Source: CAZIVO01 sp964542765 (GTDB lineage Bacteria; Planctomycetota; UBA1135; UBA2386). Taken from it: DNA of 64,000 nt. Under the pieces are notes generated by a model. That model had not been told where the DNA came from. It did no database searches and saw only the letters and a program-made list of their open reading frames with translations. Location of the stretch: positions 1 through 64,000 of the forward strand of contig CAZIVO010000002.1 of the NCBI GenBank assembly GCA_964542765.1, written 5' to 3'. How positions within the stretch are numbered: position 1 is the first letter of the stretch; each line of letters opens with the position of its first letter. This document shows, one piece after another, positions 1-9,115 of this stretch. The position numbers and the translations under genes are program-made.

Positions 1-140
1 GGGATACGGGCGAAGTTCTGGGCGTGGCGTGTCGGGCGGATGTGACGGCGACCTTCGAGGCACCCAAGCTTGGCCTGGTGAGCGGTTCCGGGCCCGAATT
101 TACCGGTCGTATCGAGGTTGTTTCTCTGGGCTTGCCATGA
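1..140 (+). CDS. nnrE: NAD(P)H-hydrate epimerase, C-terminal fragment (5' end outside window)
   Basis: Reading from base 3, the frame is open from the window edge to a TGA at 138-140. It encodes about 45 residues containing the blocks DTGEVLGVACRADVTATF, APKLGL and a terminal EFTGRIEVVSLGLP. These match the end of YjeF N-terminal domain proteins, where a substrate-site DTG is followed by the A-x-x-T-x-T-F-x-x-x-K-x-G-L block and a final strand ending I-G-L-P. The family epimerises damaged NAD(P)H hydrate so that a dehydratase can repair it. The stop directly after this block suggests a stand-alone epimerase rather than the epimerase-dehydratase fusion. Most of the protein is outside the window, so the call rests on this tail alone. 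Confidence 0.75.
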   Translation, partial: DTGEVLGVACRADVTATFEAPKLGLVSGSGPEFTGRIEVVSLGLP

Positions 141-336
141 CGATGGCAGGGACCGGGGGCATCGGTGCCACGGTCCTCCCTACCTCGGCGGCTCTTCGAT
201 ATTGTCCCGGGAACCTGCTCGGATCGTGGGAGTATCCCATGCTCATTTGCGGCTTGCTGGCACAGCCCGCCCTCCCTCCGTTATATTTCCCATCTCCAAT
301 CGGCCCCTTTCTTGCAACCATCTATCGATCAGGACC

Positions 337-3240
337 ATGAGCCTGCTGCCGTTGTGCTTTGCGGCGCTCCTTCTCCCGCAAGGTGAGGGGCGCCCCGGAA
401 AGATCAAACTTCCTCCGCCGAAGGTCTCCGAAGTGTCCACGGAGGACGCGGCGCGGGAGGACCTCCAGTCGACGCAGAAGGAACTCTTTCATCGGGAAGC
501 ATCCAAGCTTCGCCGCTCCTTGCACCTGAGTTCTGCGAGCGAAGAGTTGCTCCTGCAGCATCTGTCGGGCGAGTTCGAGCATCCCGAGGAGTTCGCCCTG
601 CAACTGGCGCGGAGTGCTGACGCGGATCTGGTGCATGGACTTCTCCGGATCTTGCGGCGTTTTGGTAGTCGCAAGCATGGTGAGAGTCTGCAGTTCTTGT
701 TGCTGACACGACCGTTTGCTTCGGCAACGCGTGAGGCTGTTGCAGCGATGGTCGACCTGCTGGGTGATGGAGCCAAGGATGCGCTTCTCGTCAGCTTGAC
801 TTCGCGGTACTCGGGTGTCCGCAAGGCTTCGATGGATCTCTTGCTTGCACGTCTTGGCAAGGAGGACGTGCCGCGCCTGATCGAACTTTCCAGAGGGAAA
901 AAGGAAGATATCAAGCGCAAGGCGTTGTTCCTGCTCGGCGCATTACCTTACCCCGAGGCGAGTGAGCGACTGGTCGAGACCCTCTCGACGCCGGCTCCTA
1001 CGCTGGCGGCGGCGGCATGCCAGTCCTTGATAGCACACGGACCCGTGGCGGTTCCTGCTCTGCAAGCGATTGTTTCACGGCCACCTGAGAATCGTTCATT
1101 CGGGTATGCAGCTTTCGCGTTGAGTGTTCTGGAGGCCGAGACCGGGAAGGCTTTCCTGGACGAGAGCATGCTGCCCTACTTGCGCATGGAACTGACGGGG
1201 ACCGATACCTTCATGCAGGTAGCGGTTGCCCTTGCCCTGGCGAATCTCGCGTTTCGTTCGGACGATGCCCGAGGAGTGAAATATAGCGATCGTGAGGTGG
1301 TGGACGCCTTGATGCATGTCGCTGCGCCAAGCAGTTACGTGACGAATACCAGCCTGGTCCATGAGCCCGTGACCAGGAAGCTTGTGGAATTCTCAGGTCA
1401 GGACTTCGGAGGCAGTGGACAGGCCTGGAAAAACTGGTGGAAGGCGGCTCGGGCGACGTTCGTCGGCATGCGCTTGACCATTCCCGTGACAGCTGAGAGT
1501 GGTAGGGGAGCGATCTTGACCTGGATTTCTCCAGGTGAAGAGGTGCGTATTGTCGGCGAAAAGCTGGTGCTTCCACCACCATCTGACGAGGTGCGTTGTT
1601 ACAAGATCAGCGGCGCCGAAATGGCGGCCTTGGTCGAGAAGCTTACGCAACTAGGGTTCATGGGGCGGGGTGTCCTGGCGTCGGCTGCAGCGGTGCAGAT
1701 GATGCCTGTTGCGCGTACGCTCGAATTACGCGTTGGCGACATGCGGGCAGCGGTCAAGGGTCCGGCGGCCGGAACCCGTTGGCTCGATGTGTTGCAGGCC
1801 GAGATCGCTGCCACGGAGTTGCGCGAACGATGGCAGCTGTATCCCTCTCCGGAGAAGGAAGCGGACTTCGGTGTCTTCTGGACAGCCGAGCGGAAGTGGA
1901 TGGCCGCCAATACAGATCCCCGGTCGCGCGACAAGCGGCTCAAGGAGTGCATCTTGGTCGCCATCCCGGAGCTGTCACCTTCGCGACAGGCGAGTGCGTT
2001 GCGGCACCTCTTGAGTATTAACGATCTTCAGGGATTGCTGCTCGAAGAGGATGGACTGGCACTCGCACGGCTTGCATTGGGTGCCAAGCAACTCGACGAG
2101 CAAGCATTTGGATTCTTGGAGGCATCGTTGCTGGCGCCGGGTGACCGTGTCTGGCGGTATGCCCTGGATGTGATCGACGGGCAGTACGAAACCGGAGGCA
2201 AGGAGGTTCTGGCCCGAGTGTTCTCCTTGCTCGGGCCCGATAAGGTTCTTGCTGCTTTTCAGGATGGGCGGCGACGCATCCGAATGGCCGCGATTTTCGA
2301 GGTGGCAAACCTCAAAGATCTGCGCGCAGTGCCTGCGCTGACCAAGGCCATGGACGACGATGATAGCGGGGTGAGTGAGGCCGCTATCTATTGCTTGGGA
2401 GTGCTCAAGGCTTCCAGTGTCCGGGATTCACTCCTGGTGCGGGCGACTGACCCGCAGACGTCTGTGTCGATCCGACGAACCGTTTGGATGGCGCTGGGTC
2501 GTATTGGCGGCGAAGGCGTGTTACCGGTCCTGCAGGGCGCGGTGACTTTTCCCGACATGGAGGATCGGCTTGTGGCACTGAGGGCCATGGGCGAGATGAT
2601 CGATCCGGCTGCCGCGTTCTATCTGGCCCAGACTCTGGCGACTCAGGGACTCAACCCCAAGGGAACGCAGGCGGTAGCTTCCTTGCGGCGGCAAGGTGCC
2701 TTGCTCGCGCGTCCGGCGTTGCGGCGATGGCTATCACTGCGCGATGCTCGTGTGCGGCGAGAGATCGTCATGTTGCTGGCGGAATTCCAGGATCCGATGG
2801 TGGTGCCAGACCTCATTGCACTGCTCGACGAAGAATCTCCGGGAACCCGCGCTGCTCTGTTGCTTTCGACCATCACCGGGCTCGATGTGACGGCGGTCAA
2901 TGACCGCGCCGGGGCGATGCGCGAGTGGTGGCGCAGTAGCAAGGATTTGCCGCAAGCCGTGTGGTTTCTCCGGGCCATACAGCGCAAGGGGATTGAAACC
3001 ACCTTGACTGCTGGCCAGCTTGCCCCCGGGGCAGGAGTTGCGCCGGTTGCAGAACTGACTCGTATCATGATCAAGAGCACCGAGCCGCACGTTCGAGTGC
3101 TGGCGGCGGCTCTTCTTCGCGAAGTCACGCAGGCCGAGTTCGGTCAGATTACAATGCTCAGCACGGTCGCGCAGATCCATGCCGCTGCAGATCGATATCG
3201 TTTCTTTGCTGCATCAGAGGATGAAGGGCGGAAGCGGTGA
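337..3240 (+). CDS. Secreted HEAT-repeat protein, 967 aa
   Basis: The frame stays open upstream to 118, but ATG 337 is preferred: it is preceded by AGGA and begins a Sec-type signal (MSLLPLCFAALLLPQG). HEAT-like helical pairs occur at about residues 140-330 and again at 660-860, with typical hydrophobic spacing such as AVPALTKAMDDDDSG. Each HEAT block is followed by a tryptophan cluster (QAWKNWWKAAR near 364 and MREWWRSSKDLP near 850), a pattern seen in exported planctomycete HEAT proteins. The repeats suggest a protein-binding scaffold outside the cytoplasm; no catalytic motif is visible. The next gene overlaps by 4 bases (GTGA), so the two are translationally coupled. The specific role is unknown. 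Confidence 0.85.
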   Translation: MSLLPLCFAALLLPQGEGRPGKIKLPPPKVSEVSTEDAAREDLQSTQKELFHREASKLRRSLHLSSASEELLLQHLSGEFEHPEEFALQLARSADADLVHGLLRILRRFGSRKHGESLQFLLLTRPFASATREAVAAMVDLLGDGAKDALLVSLTSRYSGVRKASMDLLLARLGKEDVPRLIELSRGKKEDIKRKALFLLGALPYPEASERLVETLSTPAPTLAAAACQSLIAHGPVAVPALQAIVSRPPENRSFGYAAFALSVLEAETGKAFLDESMLPYLRMELTGTDTFMQVAVALALANLAFRSDDARGVKYSDREVVDALMHVAAPSSYVTNTSLVHEPVTRKLVEFSGQDFGGSGQAWKNWWKAARATFVGMRLTIPVTAESGRGAILTWISPGEEVRIVGEKLVLPPPSDEVRCYKISGAEMAALVEKLTQLGFMGRGVLASAAAVQMMPVARTLELRVGDMRAAVKGPAAGTRWLDVLQAEIAATELRERWQLYPSPEKEADFGVFWTAERKWMAANTDPRSRDKRLKECILVAIPELSPSRQASALRHLLSINDLQGLLLEEDGLALARLALGAKQLDEQAFGFLEASLLAPGDRVWRYALDVIDGQYETGGKEVLARVFSLLGPDKVLAAFQDGRRRIRMAAIFEVANLKDLRAVPALTKAMDDDDSGVSEAAIYCLGVLKASSVRDSLLVRATDPQTSVSIRRTVWMALGRIGGEGVLPVLQGAVTFPDMEDRLVALRAMGEMIDPAAAFYLAQTLATQGLNPKGTQAVASLRRQGALLARPALRRWLSLRDARVRREIVMLLAEFQDPMVVPDLIALLDEESPGTRAALLLSTITGLDVTAVNDRAGAMREWWRSSKDLPQAVWFLRAIQRKGIETTLTAGQLAPGAGVAPVAELTRIMIKSTEPHVRVLAAALLREVTQAEFGQITMLSTVAQIHAAADRYRFFAASEDEGRKR

Positions 3241-3662
3241 GACCATCGGTCTTGCTGGCTGTTCTGGCGGTGATCTTTCTGGGAGCGTTTGCGTTTCAAC
3301 GAGAGCGTTCGGTGTTCTTGCGTGTCGAGCGAGGTTCCGAGCAAGCTCGTGAGGTCGCTGCTGCGACCGGCCTTCGACTGCCCGAAGTCATGGCCTTGCA
3401 CGAACTGCGCGGGGGGCGTCTTGATCTCACCCAGCTCACGGCGTTCGCAAAAGACTTCTCGCGCGCTCGGCGTACGCTCGGTCACGATGCGCTTGCGATC
3501 CTCTCCGTCATGTGGGGAAGGGAACTCGCGAAGGGCTCCCTGGCGAAGGCCGGAGGCGATAGCGAGAGTGCGTGGACGAAATGGCGCGGCCGTCGTGAGG
3601 CGATCACGTCGGTGCGTTTCTTGGCGATGGTGAAACGATTCGAATCACGTGGCCACAGGTGA
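3237..3662 (+). CDS. Small exported or membrane-anchored protein of unknown function, 141 aa
   Basis: It starts at GTG 3237, overlapping the stop of the HEAT protein by 4 bases, so the two are probably made together. The N-terminus MRPSVLLAVLAVIFLGAFAF is one hydrophobic segment, either an uncleaved anchor or a signal peptide. The rest is soluble, Arg-rich and helical (RGSEQAREVAAATGLRLPEV). No family is recognised. From position it may act with the large HEAT protein. It is followed by about 110 bases without a gene. Confidence 0.7.
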   Translation: MRPSVLLAVLAVIFLGAFAFQRERSVFLRVERGSEQAREVAAATGLRLPEVMALHELRGGRLDLTQLTAFAKDFSRARRTLGHDALAILSVMWGRELAKGSLAKAGGDSESAWTKWRGRREAITSVRFLAMVKRFESRGHR

Positions 3663-3775
3663 CAGAGCGGTGCTCCCCGCACGGATAGCCAGGGCTCTCG
3701 CCTGATGGCCTCCCTGGAAGTGGTGGAATAGAGGAGCCTTACAAAGATGGCCGGGCTCAGGCTACATTACCCGGC

Positions 3776-4669
3776 ATGGGATGGCGCGCGATCTTGATCA
3801 CGCTGATGTTGGCCGGCTGTGCGGCTTCGGGTCCGTCCGGGCCTTCGCGTCCGGCAGCGCCGGGGCTGACCCCCGAGCAGAGGCAACGATTGGTCGATGC
3901 TGAGCGGCTTTATCGATCCCGGTCGGAAGAGTTTGTTTCCGTTCGCGACGAGCTGCTCGGTCACCCTGCAACGACCTACTGGTTGGCGATGTTTCTGATC
4001 CGAGATCTGGTGTGGGCGCGGGATCACCGCCCGGTGAACGACACCTCTTTTTTGGCGATGGCGTCGGGTCGGAATGACCCGGTCGAGGAGCGGGCGCTCG
4101 CGCAGATTGAGGCGATGGGGCTCAAAGCCGTGCCTTGCATCGTCGAGACGCTGTTGCGGCATCCACACGGTGATCGTTGTGCGCTGGGCGCTTCGACGAT
4201 CGCCCGGATCGGGTTCGAGGCGATCCCCGCGCTCGCACCCTTGCTCGAGGATGGTGATCCGAAGATCCGTGCCCACTCGGTCGCCGCCTTGGCGGGGATG
4301 GTTTCCACGCCTGAGGTGCTGGCTTGTCTGGAGCCTTTCCTTGAGGATCCGGACTTCAGGGTTCGCGTGACGGCATGCCGTGGTTTCGCCAGGGGCGGTG
4401 TGCAGCATGCTCCCCGATTGTATCGGATGCTTCGCGAGGACGGCGACGACTATGTCTGCCGGCAGCTGGCCCCGCTCCTTGCGAAGTTCAAGGATCGTGG
4501 GGCAGCCGTTGTTCTGGTCGAGTATCTGGAGCGGTGCGTCGATGATGGTGACGTTCCGGGGGCGAAGGCTGCGGGTGATGCTCTGCGTGAAATTTCGGGC
4601 CGTGAACGTGTCGGCTCGGTTGAGGTGTGGAAGGCTTGGCTTTCCGGCTGGTCCGGCGGCAAGATCTGA
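3776..4669 (+). CDS. HEAT-repeat lipoprotein, 297 aa
   Basis: The N-terminus MGWRAILITLMLAGCAASG carries a lipobox (LAGC, Cys at residue 15), so the protein should be lipid-anchored after export. A low-complexity Ser/Gly/Pro linker follows, then a helical region and HEAT-like repeats at about residues 105-260 (ALAQIEAMGLKAVPCIVETL, AIPALAPLLEDGDPKIRAHS, CLEPFLEDPDFRVRVTACRG). It ends with VEVWKAWLSGW, the same type of Trp-rich closure seen in the 967-aa HEAT protein upstream. It probably works as a periplasmic or outer-surface binding scaffold; partner and function are unknown. The next gene begins 9 bases downstream, suggesting cotranscription. Confidence 0.85.
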   Translation: MGWRAILITLMLAGCAASGPSGPSRPAAPGLTPEQRQRLVDAERLYRSRSEEFVSVRDELLGHPATTYWLAMFLIRDLVWARDHRPVNDTSFLAMASGRNDPVEERALAQIEAMGLKAVPCIVETLLRHPHGDRCALGASTIARIGFEAIPALAPLLEDGDPKIRAHSVAALAGMVSTPEVLACLEPFLEDPDFRVRVTACRGFARGGVQHAPRLYRMLREDGDDYVCRQLAPLLAKFKDRGAAVVLVEYLERCVDDGDVPGAKAAGDALREISGRERVGSVEVWKAWLSGWSGGKI

Positions 4670-4678
4670 GTTCGAACC

Positions 4679-5203
4679 ATGGAACAGTGGAAGATCAAGA
4701 AGGATCGAGAAGGCTGCGCGAAGTCGGGCTGTCCTTTGCCGGAAGCTCAGGAATACTACGCGGTGTTGCAATGGCCCGATTGCTTGCGGCGCGATCTGTG
4801 TGCCCCCTGTTTCAGGGAACTCGAGACCGAAGAAGGCGAGCCTCCGTTCCACTGGAAGGTCCGCCGTAAGGCGGATGGCAAGACGGCGGCGGTTCTGGAT
4901 CTCGTTTCCTTGCGGCGCCTGTTCGATACCCTCGGAGAGGTTGATGAAGATGGTGCCGATCCGGAGGATGTGGAGAAGCGTGAGCGGGCGAGTGGATTGC
5001 GATATCTGGTGGCTCTCCTGTTGCTGCGCAAGCGTGTGCTCAAGATGGTGGATGCGGTCACCGCCGAGCAGGAGGCTGCCGAGATAGTGGTCATCGACCC
5101 CAAGGTGGAGGGGATGGAGCCGGTCGCCCTGAGCGGTCCCGATCTCGATGGCGGCAAGCTCGAGGAGCTCAAGCAGGAATTGCTTGCGGCTGTTGAGGAG
5201 TAG
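4679..5203 (+). CDS. Cys-rich cytoplasmic protein of unknown function, 174 aa
   Basis: ATG 4679 follows the HEAT lipoprotein by 9 bases. The N-terminal 45 residues hold five cysteines at 13, 18, 35, 41 and 44 (C-x4-C ... C-x5-C-x2-C), consistent with a zinc or Fe-S site. The middle is a charged helical region (VVALLLLRKR-type segment near residue 120), and the C-terminus is acidic (LEELKQELLAAVEE). No signal peptide is present. I do not recognise a named family; the cysteine arrangement suggests a metal-stabilised module rather than an enzyme. Its role beside HEAT lipoproteins is not evident. Confidence 0.7.
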   Translation: MEQWKIKKDREGCAKSGCPLPEAQEYYAVLQWPDCLRRDLCAPCFRELETEEGEPPFHWKVRRKADGKTAAVLDLVSLRRLFDTLGEVDEDGADPEDVEKRERASGLRYLVALLLLRKRVLKMVDAVTAEQEAAEIVVIDPKVEGMEPVALSGPDLDGGKLEELKQELLAAVEE

Positions 5204-5284
5204 GGCTGCTTTGTGCGGTGCTGGTCGGCAGGGTTATATCCCCTTCCATTCCCGGCATCCCTCGGCACGATGGCACCTGCAGCC

Positions 5285-6436
5285 ATGACCCGCTTCCTGT
5301 TCGTCGTCCCTCCCTTTGCCGGACACACCAATCCGACCGTCTCCGTCGCGAGCGCCCTGAGCGATCGTGGGCATGAGGTCGCGTGGGTGGGTTACGGGGG
5401 AGCCATAGGCCATCTTCTGCCGGTCGACGCGAAGATCTTCGATCTCGGCGGAGAGATGCCCGAGGGGATGGCGGCGATGATCGGCGAGAAGGCAGCATCG
5501 CTGCGCGGTCTCGAGAATCTCAAGTTCTTTTGTGAGGACGTACTGCTTCCTCTGGCATCGAGCATGCGCGAAGGCGTTGACGATGCGATCGACCGTTACC
5601 TTCCCGATGTCCTGGTGGTCGATCAGCAGGCGCTCGCCGGCGCCGTTGCGGCACGTCGGCGAGACCTTCCCTGGGCGACCTTCTCGACCACCTCGGCTGA
5701 CCTGCGCGAGAGTCTGGCGGGTTTGCCGAAGATCGTGCAGTGGTTCGAGGACAAGCAGGTGGAATTGCAGAGTGCTGCAGGACTCGATCCGGTGGCGGAA
5801 TTCGAAAACTCACCGCATCTCGTTGTCATGTTCTCCACACGATTTCTGATCGGCGATCGTGAGATGCCACCGCAGTTCCAACTCGTCGGGCCGGCGGTCA
5901 CGAACCGCCCGCAGACGGCCGGATTTCCGTGGGAAGAACTCGATGACAGGCGCAAGGTCCTGGTATCTCTGGGGACCTTGAATGCACAGCGCGGTGAGAG
6001 ATTGTTCGGAGTCGTCAAGGAAGCACTGGGCGATCTGGACGTGCAGGTTTTGCTCGTCGCCCCCGATGAGTTCGGCCCCTTTCCGGACAACTTCATCGCA
6101 CGGCCCTTCCTGCCGCAGATGGAATTGCTACCCCGGGTCGATGCGGTTGTTTGCCATGCCGGCCATAACACCGTGTGCGAGAGTCTCCTTCATGGAATTC
6201 CTCTGATCGTGACGCCCATCAAGGACGATCAGACGGTCGTTGCACAGCAGGTGGTCGAGGCGGGTGCCGGAGTCCGGCTGCGCTTCGCGCGGGTCCGGGC
6301 GGCCAGATTGCGCGGAGAGGTGGAGAGGGTTTTGAGTGATCCGAGTTTCCGCGAGGCTGCGGAGCGAGGACGAGTGTCCTTCAGGGAAGCCGGTGGTGCT
6401 CAGCGGGCTGCAGATCTTCTGGAGGGCCTGTCTTGA
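5285..6436 (+). CDS. UGT/MGT-type glycosyltransferase (GT1 fold), 383 aa
   Basis: The N-terminal acceptor domain starts MTRFLFVVPPFAGHTNPTVS, with the family's conserved GH-x-N-P motif. The C-terminal donor domain has the nucleotide-sugar signature VVCHAGHNTVCESLLHGIP followed by DDQ and AQQVVEAGAGVRL. Such enzymes transfer a sugar from a UDP- or TDP-sugar to a lipid, polyketide, terpenoid or macrolide acceptor in the cytoplasm. ATG 5285 was chosen because the conserved fold begins there; an in-frame ATG at 5270 and a GTG at 5213 are alternatives, none with a strong ribosome site. The stop overlaps the next start (TTGA at 6433), so it is coupled to the methyltransferase and probably belongs to the same tailoring pathway. 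Confidence 0.9.
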   Translation: MTRFLFVVPPFAGHTNPTVSVASALSDRGHEVAWVGYGGAIGHLLPVDAKIFDLGGEMPEGMAAMIGEKAASLRGLENLKFFCEDVLLPLASSMREGVDDAIDRYLPDVLVVDQQALAGAVAARRRDLPWATFSTTSADLRESLAGLPKIVQWFEDKQVELQSAAGLDPVAEFENSPHLVVMFSTRFLIGDREMPPQFQLVGPAVTNRPQTAGFPWEELDDRRKVLVSLGTLNAQRGERLFGVVKEALGDLDVQVLLVAPDEFGPFPDNFIARPFLPQMELLPRVDAVVCHAGHNTVCESLLHGIPLIVTPIKDDQTVVAQQVVEAGAGVRLRFARVRAARLRGEVERVLSDPSFREAAERGRVSFREAGGAQRAADLLEGLS

Positions 6437-8268
6437 TCTGGGTCGCAGGCATATTGACGGCCTTCTGGGTCCTCGCCGGCTTGCTGTCGCGGAGTCGCGC
6501 AGGGCGATTGGTGAAGCTGCCACGGGCCGATCGGCCGGCTTCGGGCCACCATAGATTTCTGGTGCGTGGCGGGGTCGAGCTCGACGAGGCGACACGCCGC
6601 ACCGCCAGTGCATACGCGGATGCGGCAGGCCTTCAGGTTCTGGACCTGATTCCTGGCGATTTTTCCGCGACCGAACTGATCGAATTTCTCGATGGCTACA
6701 GCCCCTCTTCGTACCGCATGGATCGGCTGGCCATCGGGCGCACGGCTGCCCATGCGATGCTGGTCAGCGAGGAAGTTCTGGAGCGGGTGGGCGAGCCTGC
6801 GCGGCGCTTCGAGGGTGGCGGTCCTGATGACCCCGCAGCTTTCATCGCCATGGCGATCAAGTTGAAGTCCCATGCAACCGCCGAGACTTCCGTCGCCATC
6901 GCTCCGGATCTGGGGGCAGTTCCTCGGCGCTTGAGTCAACGCAAGGAGAGTCTCGCCGCCAGTCATGGCATGGGGAATCAGTCCTTGCTGATTGCGCGTG
7001 CAGTGGTGTATGCGCTGGTCATCTGGTGTCTGTGGGCTCGACCGATGTGGGGCATGATCGCTGTCGCGGCGATGCATCTTCAGCCTTTGCTGGCCTTCGC
7101 TGGCACGGACAGGGGGCAGAAGGGGTTGTTGCGGTTGGTTGTGTTCCGCTTCGCGATCGAACTCATCGATTGGTTCTGGGTGATCAGTCGGTCATCCATC
7201 ACTCCGGCCAATCTCGAACTGGTGGAGGAATTGCGGCCGAAATATGTGGAACTGCTCGGCGACGGTCCCCACACGCTGCTCGAGCCGCGGCGTGAGACCT
7301 GCCCCATATGCGATGCGCCCGACCTCAAGAAGTGGTTGACCAGCAAGGATGTCTTCCAGAACAAACCTGGCCGATTCCGGCTGGATCGCTGCCTTTCGTG
7401 CGGGCACATCTTCCAGAATCCCCGCCTCACGATTAAGGGGCTCGATTACTACTACGGCGATTTTTATGAGGGCCTTGGCGAGACGATGATCGGCGTGATC
7501 TTCGCGTGCAGCAGTCGCGAATATCACAGACGCGCGGGCATGCTGGAGGGGATGGATGCTCGTCCGGATCGCTGGCTCGACGTGGGTGGTGGCCATGGCC
7601 ATTTTTGTCTGGTGGCACGAGACATCTGGACGGAGACATCCTTCGAACTCCTCGACATGTCGGAATCGGTGGAAGAAGCCCTGGCGAAGGGCTGGTGCCA
7701 CCGTGCCTGGCGAGGCTTGTTTCCCGAGCATGCCGAGGAACTGCAGGCCAGCTTTGATGTGGTCAGCATGAGCCACTATCTCGAGCACACCATCGATCCG
7801 GAACTCGAAATCGCCACGGCCGCTCGCGTCCTGAAGGATGGCGGGCTCTTGATGATTGAGGTTCCCAATCCTGATAGCCCGGTGGGGCGTCTTCTCGGCC
7901 GCGCCTGGCTGCCGTGGTTCCAACCACAACATCTACATTTTGTGGGGATGGCAGCCATGGCGAAGATGCTTGAACGGCATGGCCTCGAGCCGGTCCTGTG
8001 GCATCGATCAAAGGCGCATCAGGTCGCGGATTTCCTGGGTCTGGTCTTGATGTTCTTGCTTCGCCTGGCGCCGCAGATCGATTGCCCGTGGCGGCCGAAG
8101 CCATCCTGGTTCAGGCGATGCTTCAATGTCTTCGTCTGGATGATCGGTATCGTGATGTTCATCTTTGCATGGTTCCTGGACCGGCTCATGGTGCCATTCG
8201 TGAAGCCGCTGGGCATTTCGAATGCTTACCGGGTTCTGGCGCGGAGGGAGGCTCGCAGTGGCGCGTAG
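6433..8268 (+). CDS. Membrane-associated multidomain class I methyltransferase with zinc ribbon, 611 aa
   Basis: It starts at TTG 6433, overlapping the glycosyltransferase stop by 4 bases. Visible order: an N-terminal hydrophobic segment; a region at about 30-190 with a glycosyltransferase-2-like look (AYADAAGLQVLDLIPGDF, MDRLAIGRTAAHAMLVSEEV); a membrane segment cluster at about 190-260; then a zinc ribbon near 290-330 (CPICDAP ... CLSCGHIFQNPRLT). A SAM-binding Rossmann domain follows, with WLDVGGGHGHF near 380 and SHYLEHTID near 450. The C-terminus has another hydrophobic stretch (VWMIGIVMFIFAWFLDRLMV). The ribbon plus methyltransferase pair is typical of sugar or small-molecule C/O-methyltransferases. 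The fusion to membrane and GT2-like parts suggests a membrane-linked acceptor. The exact substrate cannot be deduced. Confidence 0.8.
   Translation: MIWVAGILTAFWVLAGLLSRSRAGRLVKLPRADRPASGHHRFLVRGGVELDEATRRTASAYADAAGLQVLDLIPGDFSATELIEFLDGYSPSSYRMDRLAIGRTAAHAMLVSEEVLERVGEPARRFEGGGPDDPAAFIAMAIKLKSHATAETSVAIAPDLGAVPRRLSQRKESLAASHGMGNQSLLIARAVVYALVIWCLWARPMWGMIAVAAMHLQPLLAFAGTDRGQKGLLRLVVFRFAIELIDWFWVISRSSITPANLELVEELRPKYVELLGDGPHTLLEPRRETCPICDAPDLKKWLTSKDVFQNKPGRFRLDRCLSCGHIFQNPRLTIKGLDYYYGDFYEGLGETMIGVIFACSSREYHRRAGMLEGMDARPDRWLDVGGGHGHFCLVARDIWTETSFELLDMSESVEEALAKGWCHRAWRGLFPEHAEELQASFDVVSMSHYLEHTIDPELEIATAARVLKDGGLLMIEVPNPDSPVGRLLGRAWLPWFQPQHLHFVGMAAMAKMLERHGLEPVLWHRSKAHQVADFLGLVLMFLLRLAPQIDCPWRPKPSWFRRCFNVFVWMIGIVMFIFAWFLDRLMVPFVKPLGISNAYRVLARREARSGA
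8243..8250 (+). promoter_or_regulatory. Ribosome binding site that fixes the GTG 8258 start
   Basis: GGAGGGAG lies 7 bases before GTG 8258, inside the end of the preceding methyltransferase gene. The alternative in-frame ATG at 8222 has no such site, so GTG 8258 is the likely start of the next methyltransferase. Confidence 0.7.
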
Positions 8269-9115
8269 AGATCTTTCGACGACGGCGCTCTATACGGCTC
8301 ATGCCCAGTTCTGGGGCGATTTGTCGTGCGCGGACCTGTTTTTCCAAGATGACGCCCGCTCGGCTTTTGGTGTGACGAACTTCGTACTCGGGCTGCGGCG
8401 CTTGTTCCGATGGCGGCAGCCTTCACTGGCGGCTGGGATCGTTCAGCGGCATGTGATGATCGACGAGTTATTGCGCAGGTCATCGGCGGATCAGGTGCTC
8501 GAACTGGCCTGTGGTTTCTCGCGACGGGGTGCTGCTTTCAGCGAGGACTCCGCCCTCGAATATGTCGAGGTCGATCTCCCCGCGGTGGTAGCACTCAAGC
8601 GCGAACTTCTGGCGCGCACGGAGCAGGGGCAAGAGGTTGCTTTCCGTGAGAATCTACGCTGGGTCAGCGCCGATGTGGAGAAGGCGCACCTTGCCAGGTT
8701 GGTCGATGCGAACCGATCGACCTTCGTGATCGCCGAAGGACTCTTCATGTATCTGGACTGCGAGCGCCAGCGGCGTTTGTGGCGGGAGATAGCTTCGGTC
8801 CTCGGCAGCGCTCGTGGCGGCACCTTTGTGTTCGATCTGGTGCCCGGGTGCGAGCAACCGCCAGGACTGATGGATAGGTTTTTCGGCGGTTTGATGGGCT
8901 TGTTCACCGGCGGTCGGGGTTTCGTTACCGATGACCGGACGCGTGAGGATATCACTTGTGAACTTCGAGAGGCCGGCTTCGATGGCGTCGAGTTGATGGA
9001 ACCCGGTGATGTGGGCGAGGATTGGGCACTGCCCTTCAAGGGTGAGTCCACCAAGCAGCTCTTGTTCGTTTGCCGTTGTCATGGCACCGGCGAGAAGGAG
9101 AGCGATGACTCCTGA
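8258..9115 (+). CDS. Leucine carboxyl methyltransferase-family (PPM1/TIGR00027-like) SAM methyltransferase, 285 aa
   Basis: The protein begins ARRDLSTTALYTAHAQFW and contains motif I as VLELACGFSRRGAAF, then YVEVDLPAVVALKREL, then FVIAEGLFMYLDCE, and RGGTFVFDLVPG. This order (E-L-x-x-G-x-S-x-R-x, V-D-L-P, A-E-G-L-x-M-Y-L) is characteristic of the LCMT superfamily, which O-methylates carboxylates or polyketide-like products. It overlaps the upstream methyltransferase by 11 bases and is followed, with its stop just past the next start, by a sulfotransferase. The context suggests it tailors the same product as the glycosyltransferase. A protein phosphatase substrate is unlikely in this setting. 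Confidence 0.85.
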   Translation: MARRDLSTTALYTAHAQFWGDLSCADLFFQDDARSAFGVTNFVLGLRRLFRWRQPSLAAGIVQRHVMIDELLRRSSADQVLELACGFSRRGAAFSEDSALEYVEVDLPAVVALKRELLARTEQGQEVAFRENLRWVSADVEKAHLARLVDANRSTFVIAEGLFMYLDCERQRRLWREIASVLGSARGGTFVFDLVPGCEQPPGLMDRFFGGLMGLFTGGRGFVTDDRTREDITCELREAGFDGVELMEPGDVGEDWALPFKGESTKQLLFVCRCHGTGEKESDDS

